Below, piece by piece: positions 25,339 to 33,653 of a stretch of DNA of 64,000 nucleotides. The notes under the pieces are model-generated. The model worked only from the letters and a program-made list of their open reading frames with translations, searched no databases and had not been told where the DNA came from. The stretch is from UBA10438 sp044238605 (GTDB lineage: Bacteria; Bacteroidota; Ignavibacteria; Kapaibacteriales; Kapaibacteriaceae). Both the position numbers and the translations under genes were made by a program. How positions within the stretch are numbered: position 1 is the first letter of the stretch; each line of letters opens with the position of its first letter. The DNA lies in NCBI GenBank assembly GCA_044238605.1, contig JBIICY010000005.1, forward strand, positions 62,001 through 126,000. Direction: 5' to 3'.

Positions 25339-26586
25339 ATGGCACACATAGCCCCTTACGACATAACCCTGGCAAACGGACTCCGCGTTGTGATGTGTCC
25401 AGACAACACCGCGCCCGTTGTAAATGTTACTGTGATGTACCGCGTTGGTTCACATGATGAGCTTCACGGAAAGACAGGGCTTGCACATCTGTTTGAACAC
25501 CTCATGTTTGATAATGCCGCCCCGGGAGTTGATAAGCAGTACGATGTCTACTGTACCAAGGCAGGGGGCTCGAATAACGCCTATACAACGTTTGACTACA
25601 CCACATATCACATAGACCTTCCGGCACACAATCTCGAGCTGGGCCTATGGCTGGAATCGGAACGAATGCGGGCATTTCGCATCACCGATCATGCACTGCA
25701 AACTCAACGAAGTGTAGTGGTAGAAGAGATCAACCAGAACGTCTTCAACCAGCCCTATGGTGTTTGGCGCAAGGCACAACAGGAAATAGCCTACACAGGC
25801 GCATCTTCCTACTCGTGGGATGTATACGGCTCTCCAGATGATGTGGCCGCCGTAACGATGGATGATGCAAAGAACTTCTTTGAAACATTCTACCATCCTT
25901 CGAATGCTGTACTCTGTATCGCCGGTGATATAGACCTTGCTAGCGCCCAAAACCTTGTTGAACGCTACTTCGGAACGATATCTGATGCTGGTGCAGAGAT
26001 TACACGAACACGGTTTCTGCCAGAGATGATGCGTCGTGGAACACATGCTACGGTGACGGATAACGTCCCGCTTACAGCAGTTTTTGTAAGCCTTCACATG
26101 CCCGGCTTTTCCAATAACGAACTCCTTGATGCTGAGATCGCCGCGTCAATCATCGGTTCGGGCCGAAGCTCTGTCCTATATAAAAAGCTTGTATCCGATC
26201 TGCGCATTGCATCGGGTGTTGGGTGTTTTCTCGACCGAAGAGCGCACGATTCGCTTCTAACGATGTATGCCTATGCCGCAGATGAATCCGTGACCGCAGA
26301 CCAGCTTGTATCGGGGATGACAGACGTTCTTTCACAGACCGTTGTTACTACCACAATGTTGGAGTCTGCAGTAAACAAGATGAAAACATCCCATGCCGCT
26401 GAACTACAAAAGGCTAATGGTGTTGCTGATGTTGTTGCATGGACAACATTGTTCTGGAATGATCCACTGTACGTTAACACAGCGCTGGAGCGATACGGCA
26501 CAGTGACAACGGAGGATATTCAGAACATTGTCTCACGATGTGCCTCGACATCAGAAAGTGTGCGGCTCGACATTACACCGCAGTAA
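25339..26586 (+). CDS. M16 family zinc metallopeptidase
   Basis: A 415-aa single-module pitrilysin/insulysin-type peptidase. The zinc motif H-x-x-E-H is HLFEH at residues 50-54, with the distal Glu expected in the ERMRAFRITDHAL to VVVEEINQN region (about 110-133). Typical MPP-like flanks are seen (NGLRVV, GKTGLAHLFEHLMF). The length corresponds to one catalytic half plus the inactive half-like C-terminal module. It is cytoplasmic by sequence; no signal peptide is present. Its stop abuts that of the convergent aminotransferase gene with no intervening base. Confidence 0.88.
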   Translation: MAHIAPYDITLANGLRVVMCPDNTAPVVNVTVMYRVGSHDELHGKTGLAHLFEHLMFDNAAPGVDKQYDVYCTKAGGSNNAYTTFDYTTYHIDLPAHNLELGLWLESERMRAFRITDHALQTQRSVVVEEINQNVFNQPYGVWRKAQQEIAYTGASSYSWDVYGSPDDVAAVTMDDAKNFFETFYHPSNAVLCIAGDIDLASAQNLVERYFGTISDAGAEITRTRFLPEMMRRGTHATVTDNVPLTAVFVSLHMPGFSNNELLDAEIAASIIGSGRSSVLYKKLVSDLRIASGVGCFLDRRAHDSLLTMYAYAADESVTADQLVSGMTDVLSQTVVTTTMLESAVNKMKTSHAAELQKANGVADVVAWTTLFWNDPLYVNTALERYGTVTTEDIQNIVSRCASTSESVRLDITPQ

Positions 26587-27729
26587 TCACACAGCCGCTA
26601 GGCGTTCTGCAGCAAGTGTTAGTGTGGAGTTCTGCTTTGCAAAACACACACGCACGAGTTTCTGGCTATATGAATCAGAATCCTGGTAGAATGGCGAAAG
26701 AGGAATCGTTGCAACGCCGTATTCCCGCGTGATTCTCTTTGCAAAATCTACATCGAGTTCGTCCGAGATGTTCTCATACCCTAACAATTGAAAGTACGAA
26801 CCACTGCACGGCTGCATACTCCACCGGCTTCCAGCTAATGCAGTTCTGAGAAGATCTCGCTTCTCGGTAAACATCTCGCGAAGCCCCATATATGTTGCGG
26901 GGTTAGACATATAGGCAGCAAGCGCAACCTGCGCCGGCGTGTTAACACAGAACGACAAAAACTGGTGCACGGCACGAAATGCGCTCGTTAGGTGCTGCGG
27001 GGCTATGCATACACCGACTTTCCACCCAGTGATGTGAAACGTCTTACCAAACGATGTAACAACAAAGGTCCGTTCACGCAAAACCGGATGCGAGCAAAGC
27101 GTGTGGTGTGCAAGGCCGTCAAATGTGATCAACTCATATACTTCGTCGCTTAGCACAAGAAGGTCGTGTTCCTCGGCAATCAAAGCTAGTTGATCGATAT
27201 CAACATGAGACATAACACTACCACATGGGTTGTGCGGTGAGTTTACGATGATGAGCCGGGTCTTCGAAGTAATACACGATCTCACATGTTCCCAGTCTGG
27301 AGTAAACACACCGGGAATCAAAGGAGAAGATCTCACAACACCGTTGTTCGCAAGTACAGCCGGTGCGTATGAATCATAGCTTGGATCCATGATGATTACC
27401 TCATCACCACTGCCTATGATGCTCGCTATTGCGGTATACAGTGCTGCTGTTGCGCCTGGAGTGATCGTGATTTCAGTAGCAGGGTCAACATTACAACCGT
27501 AGAGGTTGTTGTATTTCTCTGCGACAGACTCGCGGAGTGCGAGTAAGCCCGGCATCGGTGCATACTGATTGTGTCCGTCTCGCGAGGCTTGGTACAGGAG
27601 TTCGCAGAGCTGCGGATCGGCTGGATAATCGGGGAAGCCCTGTGAAACGTTGACAGCCCCCACCTCATTGGCAAGGGCTGTCATTACAGAGAAAATCGTA
27701 ACACCCGTTGAGGGTAGCTTATGAAGCAT
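26587..27729 (-). CDS. PLP-dependent class I/II aminotransferase (methionine aminotransferase-like)
   Basis: A 380-aa fold-type I aminotransferase of the YbdL/kynurenine-aminotransferase subgroup. The start INVSQGFPDYPAD-like segment (VNVSQGFPDYPAD), GATAALYTAI, NSPHNPCG (Asn of the active site), SDEVYE and the PLP-lysine motif SFGKTFHITGWKVG (about 235) are all visible. Members transaminate methionine, phenylalanine and related amino acids. The start ATG 27729 gives the family N-terminus MLHKLPSTG; ATGs and other codons up to 27753 lie inside the upstream gene. It overlaps the end of the NYN gene by 11 bases, so the two form an operon. Confidence 0.87.
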   Translation of the reverse strand: MLHKLPSTGVTIFSVMTALANEVGAVNVSQGFPDYPADPQLCELLYQASRDGHNQYAPMPGLLALRESVAEKYNNLYGCNVDPATEITITPGATAALYTAIASIIGSGDEVIIMDPSYDSYAPAVLANNGVVRSSPLIPGVFTPDWEHVRSCITSKTRLIIVNSPHNPCGSVMSHVDIDQLALIAEEHDLLVLSDEVYELITFDGLAHHTLCSHPVLRERTFVVTSFGKTFHITGWKVGVCIAPQHLTSAFRAVHQFLSFCVNTPAQVALAAYMSNPATYMGLREMFTEKRDLLRTALAGSRWSMQPCSGSYFQLLGYENISDELDVDFAKRITREYGVATIPLSPFYQDSDSYSQKLVRVCFAKQNSTLTLAAERLAAV

Positions 27730-28711
27730 CTTCCGCATCTTCTGCATCGTCAAAGATGAGTTTCACACGCTTCGCAACTTCATCGCCGTCGCGGTTAAGT
27801 CCCAGAGAAAACTCAACAGGATCGCCTTCGCGGAGGTCCTGGAAGTCTGCGTTTAACATATCAGATGCGTGGAAGAACAGGTTGTTCGGCGGATACTTAA
27901 TAAAGCCGTACCCGTTTTTCATCGACAAGATGTAAGACTCAAACCGTTCAGACCCGTCATCAACATCCTCTTCTTCAATACGCGCTGCGCGATGATCAAG
28001 GATTTCCTGATACTCACGTGAGTCGCGAGGTGGACGCGGCTGTGTGTCGTCGCGGCGAACAAAAAGGTTCTGAACAATCTCGTCGTTCTTTGTTGCCCTG
28101 CTCTCAATCAGATCGTGCATCTGCACCGGATACGTGACTTCTGTGAGGAGTTCATGGGATGTTCGTGTAACAACGTGTTTGCCTTCGTTGTCAACAAACT
28201 CAAAATCCCACGACAGCACCATGATTCGTGCTCCTAGGTTGTTCATTTTACGAACCAGGGGCACGTAGTTACCGTCAGAGGTAATAAGAACAACAACGTC
28301 AAACTTCTTGAGTAGAGTCAATTCGTAGGCCTCAAGAGCCATCCAAACATCAATCCCTTTCTCTTCACGACGTCCGCCAGTATTCCGAAGGGGCAGGTAA
28401 TGCGTAATCACACCTTCCCACATCAGGATGTCTTCAAAAACACGGTCGTAATACAGGAGGTTGCCGCGCTGCTGGGCTTCGTTAGCAGAAATCCGGCCAC
28501 GAAAGAAATGACTGTCTACGATCTGACAAAGGTGCATTTCTGTGTCTTCTAGCGTAGCAACCTTGTTTCGGATAAAGTCATGCAGGCCGCGTAGACTTAT
28601 TCTACTGTTACGGACATGATTAAACGCATAGTAATTGCTCACATGAAGGAAGTAGTTCCCGTCATAGAACACACCTATACGCGTAAGCTTGGTGTTGTTG
28701 GAAAGGGGCAT
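27719..28711 (-). CDS. NYN-domain nuclease fused to a cold-shock domain
   Basis: A 330-aa protein with two recognisable parts. Residues about 8-180 form a NYN (PIN-like) domain of the LabA/DUF88 group: IGVFYDGNYF (Asp17), GIDVWMALEAY (near 121) and VLITSDGNYVPLV (near 147) place the acidic metal-binding residues. Residues about 262-325 resemble a cold-shock domain (KNGYGFI, then NLFFHASDM, then DPVEFSLG). An acidic linker (EEEDVDDGSE) joins them and the C-terminus is acidic. NYN proteins are often single-strand RNA nucleases and cold-shock domains bind single-stranded nucleic acid, so an RNA-degrading or RNA-processing role is likely. It has its own candidate promoter. Substrate is unknown. 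Confidence 0.8.
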   Translation of the reverse strand: MPLSNNTKLTRIGVFYDGNYFLHVSNYYAFNHVRNSRISLRGLHDFIRNKVATLEDTEMHLCQIVDSHFFRGRISANEAQQRGNLLYYDRVFEDILMWEGVITHYLPLRNTGGRREEKGIDVWMALEAYELTLLKKFDVVVLITSDGNYVPLVRKMNNLGARIMVLSWDFEFVDNEGKHVVTRTSHELLTEVTYPVQMHDLIESRATKNDEIVQNLFVRRDDTQPRPPRDSREYQEILDHRAARIEEEDVDDGSERFESYILSMKNGYGFIKYPPNNLFFHASDMLNADFQDLREGDPVEFSLGLNRDGDEVAKRVKLIFDDAEDAEDAS

Positions 28712-28770
28712 CTATAAAACCTGTAATGTTAAGGCAGGGAGTACTAACTGTATACTACTTTTTTCACCAG

Positions 28771-28778
28771 CAAATCTA
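28771..28778 (-). promoter_or_regulatory. Candidate -7 box for the NYN/cold-shock gene
   Basis: The minus strand reads TAGATTTG, an exact TAnnTTTG match about 60 bases before the ATG at 28711. No -33 element was recognised. Confidence 0.35.
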
Positions 28779-28790
28779 TCACATTTGATG

Positions 28791-29546
28791 CTAGTACTTT
28801 GCACCTGCTTTTTTAAGAATCTGAATGACAGTCCATCTCCGATGAAGTCGTGCGTGCGTAAGAGCACTTTTACCAGAATAATCAACAATTGATAAATCGG
28901 GCTTTCTACTCAGAAGAATCCGCAACATCTCATCCTCACCAAGAACGCTCAGCAGCATTGCGGCAGTGCGTCCCTGATTGTCTCGCGAATCTACAAAAGC
29001 ACCCTTTTCAAGCAACTCTTCTAGCGCCCCGAGGTGACGATTGCCGCAGGCAAGGATGATCGGTGGGTTGCCTTTTCTGTCTTGCAGATTGATATACGCA
29101 CCGGCATCAACCAACTGTGTAACGATGTTTGTAGCACCTGCTTGACAAGCAACATGCAGTGGAGTTTGTCCACGAAAGTCGAGTACGTTTGGTCTTGCTC
29201 CCGCCTGAATGATCAACTTGCTAAAACGGTCGCGATTATGAAACGCAACCAAATGCAGCACACTAACACCTTGGGGGGTAACCGCATTAGGGTCTGCCCC
29301 CGCATTGAGAAGTGTTTCGACCATCACACTGTCGTTGGCGATTGTTGCAACCATAAGGGACGTAAGTCCCTCTGCATCAGCCTCGTTGATTTGAAAGGGC
29401 TTCTTCTTCTGCTTCAGGGTGCGCTGGACTGCTTTGATATCGCCTGTTTTTACAGTTTCAATCAGGTTCTGTGCATGCACAGAAACAGCGCAACAACACC
29501 ATATGATTAGGCCAGCAACCCACCGATATGAGGTGTTAACACCCAT
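28791..29546 (-). CDS. Exported ankyrin-repeat protein
   Basis: A 251-aa protein with a signal peptide (cleavage VHA|Q near residue 25), followed by about six ankyrin repeats. The repeats show the usual G-x-T-x-L-x-x-A and G-A-D/Y-x-N pattern, for example GLTSLMVATIANDSV, LLNAGADPNA and GQTPLHVACQAGA. It probably mediates protein-protein contacts in the periplasm. The start ATG 29546 overlaps the TGA of the upstream lipoprotein gene (TGATG), so translation is coupled. It is last in a four-gene minus-strand operon with a beta-barrel, a BamE-like lipoprotein and another lipoprotein. Partner unknown. Confidence 0.82.
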   Translation of the reverse strand: MGVNTSYRWVAGLIIWCCCAVSVHAQNLIETVKTGDIKAVQRTLKQKKKPFQINEADAEGLTSLMVATIANDSVMVETLLNAGADPNAVTPQGVSVLHLVAFHNRDRFSKLIIQAGARPNVLDFRGQTPLHVACQAGATNIVTQLVDAGAYINLQDRKGNPPIILACGNRHLGALEELLEKGAFVDSRDNQGRTAAMLLSVLGEDEMLRILLSRKPDLSIVDYSGKSALTHARLHRRWTVIQILKKAGAKY

Positions 29547-30109
29547 CAAAAACCCTGCCGCTGAAGAAAGATTCCCTTGTCTACGCGCGAAAAGAAGTCT
29601 TGATAGAATTTCGGATCGGTGATCGCTGATACTTCAACTGGATTGCCCGTATTGTCGAGGATCTTTGCTTGAAAGTTTGCACGTACCTTACACCGCTTTC
29701 CAAGCTCGGACACATTTACACTTACTTCTACCTGCTTGAACTTGTTGTATCTGTTGTCCTGCGTGGTGCGATTTCTACTGCTCGATCCTCTAGTATCGAA
29801 CACGAGGTCAAGAGCATCCATCCAGTATTTGTTACTAGCGCTTTTGTCGGACAGTTGGACCTCTTTCGTTGCCGTTAACAACCCGAGATCCATAACGGCG
29901 TTCTTCACAACAAACCCGTCATCCTGAAGCACATTTAACATTGCCTTCATCACGAGCTTCACATCGTTCGTATCAAACTCCCGCGTTTGATACTCTCGCG
30001 TCTGGAGTTGGGTTTGAGGAGTTTTTATCTGCTCCGGAAACCGAATGACCGTGCAAGCCGACACAACAATCATGATCAAGGCGGCCGCGGTATACCTGAT
30101 TGCAACCAT
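29546..30109 (-). CDS. Lipoprotein of unknown function
   Basis: A 187-aa lipoprotein. The lipobox VVSAC places the lipidated Cys at residue 19. The mature part carries QTREFDTNDVKLVMKAMLNVLQDDGF as two consecutive segments and then DLGLLTATKEV. That arrangement (a helix, then a strand) recalls BamC-type and similar envelope lipoprotein domains, but I do not recognise a specific family. The start ATG 30109 overlaps the stop of the BamE-like gene by one base (TAATG) and its own stop overlaps the ankyrin gene (TGATG). This makes a tightly coupled unit. Confidence 0.75.
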   Translation of the reverse strand: MVAIRYTAAALIMIVVSACTVIRFPEQIKTPQTQLQTREYQTREFDTNDVKLVMKAMLNVLQDDGFVVKNAVMDLGLLTATKEVQLSDKSASNKYWMDALDLVFDTRGSSSRNRTTQDNRYNKFKQVEVSVNVSELGKRCKVRANFQAKILDNTGNPVEVSAITDPKFYQDFFSRVDKGIFLQRQGF

Positions 30110-30522
30110 TAAAACTTGCTCTGGTGGTATGTGAATGACTCTACCTTACTCTCTGCGTTGAACTTGATAACAACGGTCAACGTGCGCTGTGTGGTGCTCG
30201 CCGCACCCGAACGATTTGAGAAGCCGCCAAGAATCAAAAACATGCCGCTCTGGCTTTCAGAATAGGAAGCTTCGGTTGCGATTTTGTCGTATACCCACGT
30301 CTCGCGGTTGTTTTCGTCCAGTGTTGTGATGTTCGGCGATCCCAGCAGTTCGGCAACCTGGGCGCCCGACATTCCCTTCTTGATTTCCTTCTTAACGATA
30401 CCAGCTGTTAGCTCCCGCTCGCGTGTTGACGATAAATCTCTGCGATCGTTTTCAACGGTCCTACACGCAGGACTAAGGCTGACGACGACTAATGCAGCGG
30501 TGATAGCAATGAATTTGTTCAT
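30109..30522 (-). CDS. BamE/SmpA-like lipoprotein
   Basis: A 137-aa lipoprotein. The lipobox LSPAC (Cys near residue 20) is followed by IKKGMSGAQVAELLGSPN, the signature start of BamE/OmlA domains, and then ETWVYDK. BamE is a small subunit of the outer-membrane beta-barrel assembly machine, but BamE-like folds also occur in other lipoproteins, so membership of a BAM complex is only suggested. ATG 30522 is preferred over an upstream in-frame start because a GGAG ribosome site precedes it and the signal peptide then begins with MNKF. It is second in the operon, 24 bases after the beta-barrel gene. Confidence 0.78.
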   Translation of the reverse strand: MNKFIAITAALVVVSLSPACRTVENDRRDLSSTRERELTAGIVKKEIKKGMSGAQVAELLGSPNITTLDENNRETWVYDKIATEASYSESQSGMFLILGGFSNRSGAASTTQRTLTVVIKFNAESKVESFTYHQSKF

Positions 30523-30546
30523 GATGTTCTCCAGAGTGGACACGTA

Positions 30547-31347
30547 TTAAAACTGAAACACAAAGCCGGCTCGAAACGTAACAACACTTGGGTCGGTTAC
30601 AGGTTCCCCAATGATGCTGTACCCCACCCCATTTCCTTCGTCCAGTACGGCGTTGGGAATTGTCGTAGATGTACCCCACAGATAACGAATACGTACATCG
30701 AATAATGTTCGCTGAAGCGTGTTGGGGAGTGTGATCACGTCTGATAACTTCACCGCAAAACCAGCGCCAATTCCGTAATTCCACGATACATATCCGTCTC
30801 CTTCGTGGTCGGTGATGGTGTCTCCCCGCTGTATTTCATCAATTCTCACAGAGGAGGAGTACACCGTTAACCCACCCACAGCTTCGACATACGGAAACAG
30901 CCAAGAGTTAATGTTGGGCTGAAATCGGGCGTGAAGTAGCACGGGCACTTGTGTGTTCGAAGCTGATATCTCAAAACGTGTTCTGTAGAAATCGTTGGCA
31001 CGAAGCGTTTTAGAACTTGCTCCGTTAAACAACACACCCAACTCTCCACCTACAGACACTGGAACGGGGTCGAAGTAGTAACTGTATTCGGCACCAAATC
31101 CATACCCGACCGGTGGTGCTTCCAGCAATTCAAACACCCTGCGCAGATCGCCCTGCGAGATAGATTGGAAATAGTGTATCTCAAACTGTGAGTTAAGGGG
31201 CTGCTGCTTGATGATACGTAGCGCGTCTTCATCCGGCATCTTCATGGGCGGATCGCCCCCTGCTACGGCATTAGACTCCCCAGCAATCTGGGCATGGAGC
31301 GAATACGTACACAAGAGGAGAAGTAGCGTAGAGATTGTTGCGCGCAT
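30547..31347 (-). CDS. Outer-membrane beta-barrel protein
   Basis: A 266-aa protein with signal peptide LHA|Q (residue 19/20) and alternating hydrophobic/polar strands, for example FGAEYSYYF, VPVLLHARF and WNYGIGAGFAVKL. The last strand TFRAGFVFQF ends in Phe, the classical beta-signal. A porin-like or OmpA-like small barrel of roughly eight to ten strands is likely; no specific family is recognised. It is first in a minus-strand operon with the BamE-like lipoprotein, a second lipoprotein and the ankyrin protein. It is divergent from the metallo-hydrolase gene across 96 bases. Confidence 0.75.
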   Translation of the reverse strand: MRATISTLLLLLCTYSLHAQIAGESNAVAGGDPPMKMPDEDALRIIKQQPLNSQFEIHYFQSISQGDLRRVFELLEAPPVGYGFGAEYSYYFDPVPVSVGGELGVLFNGASSKTLRANDFYRTRFEISASNTQVPVLLHARFQPNINSWLFPYVEAVGGLTVYSSSVRIDEIQRGDTITDHEGDGYVSWNYGIGAGFAVKLSDVITLPNTLQRTLFDVRIRYLWGTSTTIPNAVLDEGNGVGYSIIGEPVTDPSVVTFRAGFVFQF

Positions 31348-31443
31348 GGCTACGAAGTTACTATCTGTTTACAAGCAGATGATAACTCGGAAGGAAAATC
31401 TATGTCGGCCAACTTGCCACTGCAGTTGTCATAGGAGGGCACG

Positions 31444-32391
31444 ATGTCAGAGTTTGGACGGCGCGAATTCGTCAGGACTGTTCTAATGGCCAGTGGTGGA
31501 ATCCTAACCACAACACAGGCATTCAGTAAGGGGCTGGCAGAACCGATACAGGGGTCAGGGTCGGGCGGCGCAATTCTGAATGATGCTGGCGATGAGCGTG
31601 TGTGGGCATGTTGGGTAGGACATTCAACAGTCCTGATTAAACTTGGTGAGCTTTGGCTGCTCACAGACCCGGTGTTTGCAGATGTTGTAGGACTCAACAT
31701 TCTGGGCCTGCGAATTGGGCCGCGTCGGATTCTTCCGCCGGCGATAGGATTGGATGAGATTCCGAAACCAGATATTGTTCTGCTTTCCCACGCTCACATG
31801 GATCATACAGACCGTTGGACGCTGGAGAAGTTGACCACTATGTGGCCAAATCAGATAGCAGTTCTTTCGGCGCTCAACACTACGGATGTGATCAACGACC
31901 TGCCTTGGTTGTCCTGTCAAGAGATCGACTGGGGCGAATCAACATCGATCTCGGGCGTTGCGATTCGCGCACTTGAGGTTCGTCATAACGGCGGGAGGTT
32001 TCCCGGAGAACGCTGCCGTAGCAACGGATACAAGCGAACGGGACGCAGCTATAACGGCTACGAAATTGAATATGAGGGGGCGCGCATCGTCTTTGGCGGT
32101 GATACAGCATACACAGATGCCTTTCGCAATGTACGGTCGGAGGTAGACCTAGCGATCATGCCAATAGGGTCGTACGAGGGATACTCTGCCTTCCATTGCA
32201 ATCCAGAAGAAGCCCTTGCCATGAGCATGATGATGTGTGCTCGCGCAGTGATGCCCATTCACCATCTTACGTTTCGTCAGAGCCCAGAACCGATCCGCGA
32301 GCCCCTTGCAAGACTTATACGAGCAGCCGACACAAACCGGCTTCATGTAGCGGCCAAGCTTCCGGGTAATACCTACAGATACACTGCATAG
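31444..32391 (+). CDS. Tat-exported metallo-beta-lactamase-fold hydrolase
   Basis: A 315-aa protein of the MBL superfamily, in the UlaG/NAPE-PLD-like branch (beginning WVGHSTVLIKLGELWLLTDPVF). Metal ligands are in SHAHMDHTD (about 116-124, H-x-H-x-D-H), GGDTAY (about 218) and MPIHHLTF (about 275). The N-terminus FGRREFVRTVL followed by a weakly hydrophobic stretch is a twin-arginine (Tat) signal, suggesting folding in the cytoplasm and export to the periplasm. An ideal AGGAGG site lies five bases upstream of the ATG (31433-31438), so high translation is expected. The substrate may be a phospholipid or an N-acyl ethanolamine lipid by analogy with NAPE-PLD; this is inference. Confidence 0.85.
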   Translation: MSEFGRREFVRTVLMASGGILTTTQAFSKGLAEPIQGSGSGGAILNDAGDERVWACWVGHSTVLIKLGELWLLTDPVFADVVGLNILGLRIGPRRILPPAIGLDEIPKPDIVLLSHAHMDHTDRWTLEKLTTMWPNQIAVLSALNTTDVINDLPWLSCQEIDWGESTSISGVAIRALEVRHNGGRFPGERCRSNGYKRTGRSYNGYEIEYEGARIVFGGDTAYTDAFRNVRSEVDLAIMPIGSYEGYSAFHCNPEEALAMSMMMCARAVMPIHHLTFRQSPEPIREPLARLIRAADTNRLHVAAKLPGNTYRYTA

Positions 32392-32425
32392 GCCGGATAG
32401 GGTTGTGTTGGTATTTTCCGACACC

Positions 32426-33643
32426 ATGGAATCGTTATTCGAAGACCTCACACCGCCCGACAAGAACGATGTGTCTGATCAAGGGTTTCGTCCGCTTGCA
32501 GAGCTTGTTCGACCTCTTACGATTGATGACGTAGCCGGACAGGAGCATCTGCTTGGCGAAGGGGCCCCACTCCGTACGTTCATACAACGCCGCGAGCTGC
32601 CGTCGATGATCTTGTGGGGTCCGCCAGGAACAGGCAAAACAACCCTTGCTCACATCCTTACATCAGCAGTGGGCGCACACATCGAGCGCCTTAGTGCTGT
32701 GGATTCGGGCGTTAAAGAACTTCGCGAAGTGCTGCGCAAAGCAGATATACTGCGAACAAAGGGGCGGCGCACGGTTGTGTTCATTGACGAGATCCACCGG
32801 TTCACAAAGTCGCAGCAGGATGCCTTATTGCATGCAGTAGAACGCGGACACATCACGCTGATTGGCGCTACAACAGAAAACCCATCGTTTGAGATCAACA
32901 ACGCTCTTTTATCGAGATGTCAGGTCTATCTCCTGAACCTTCTTACCGATCACGATATGCGCAAGGTGCTGGAGCGTGCTCTTAGCACTGTTTCTACAAA
33001 TCGCGGTATAGAGGTCGTTGTCGAAGACTGGACATCGCTCTTCCGTGTTGCCTCGGGTGACGCCCGTAAGGCGCTGAATATCATTGAGACCATTACGATG
33101 GCTGCTCACGTGTCCGAATCGGGAACGATACACCTAACAACAGATGCAATAGAGCGTGCGATCCAGAAGCCCCTTGCCAGATACGACAAAGCAGGAGACT
33201 ACCATTACGATACCATTTCCGCGCTGATAAAATCGATGCGAGGGGGCGATGCTAACGCCGCGCTGCTGTATTGTGCCGTTATGATCGATGCAGGAGAAGA
33301 TCCGTTATTCATTGCCCGCCGCCTAGTGATCTTTGCGAGTGAAGACGTTGGTCTTGCAGACTCTCAGGCCTTACAGCTCGCGGTTTCAGCATATCAGGCA
33401 CTAGAACGCATCGGGATGCCTGAGGGCAGAATTGTTCTTGGGCACGTTGTCTCGTACATGGCACACGCACCCAAATCACGGTCATCCTACAATGCCGTTA
33501 ACGAAGCACTTTCCCTTGTTCGTTCTGGCACATCGGTTTCCGTACCAATGCATCTGCGGAATTATCCGCCGGCACAAGATGCGTCGAGTTACAGAGGGTT
33601 CCTTCCTGAGGACCTAGCCGACAAGAACTTCTTCGCCAGCTAA
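32426..33643 (+). CDS. rarA: Replication-associated recombination protein A (AAA+ ATPase)
   Basis: RarA/MgsA (405 aa) is a clamp-loader-related AAA+ ATPase that acts at stalled replication forks. The motif order is RPLTIDDVAGQEHLLG, Walker A GPPGTGKTT (residues 65-73), Walker B VFIDEIHRF, sensor-1 IGATTENPSFEIN, then SRC and the C-terminal tetramerisation domain with EDVGLADSQAL. Length fits the family (400-450). The start ATG 32426 gives the usual short leader MESLFEDL; an in-frame ATG seven codons upstream is less likely. The gene's stop lies ten bases from that of the convergent transpeptidase gene. Confidence 0.94.
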   Translation: MESLFEDLTPPDKNDVSDQGFRPLAELVRPLTIDDVAGQEHLLGEGAPLRTFIQRRELPSMILWGPPGTGKTTLAHILTSAVGAHIERLSAVDSGVKELREVLRKADILRTKGRRTVVFIDEIHRFTKSQQDALLHAVERGHITLIGATTENPSFEINNALLSRCQVYLLNLLTDHDMRKVLERALSTVSTNRGIEVVVEDWTSLFRVASGDARKALNIIETITMAAHVSESGTIHLTTDAIERAIQKPLARYDKAGDYHYDTISALIKSMRGGDANAALLYCAVMIDAGEDPLFIARRLVIFASEDVGLADSQALQLAVSAYQALERIGMPEGRIVLGHVVSYMAHAPKSRSSYNAVNEALSLVRSGTSVSVPMHLRNYPPAQDASSYRGFLPEDLADKNFFAS

Positions 33644-33653
33644 AGCAGGCAAA

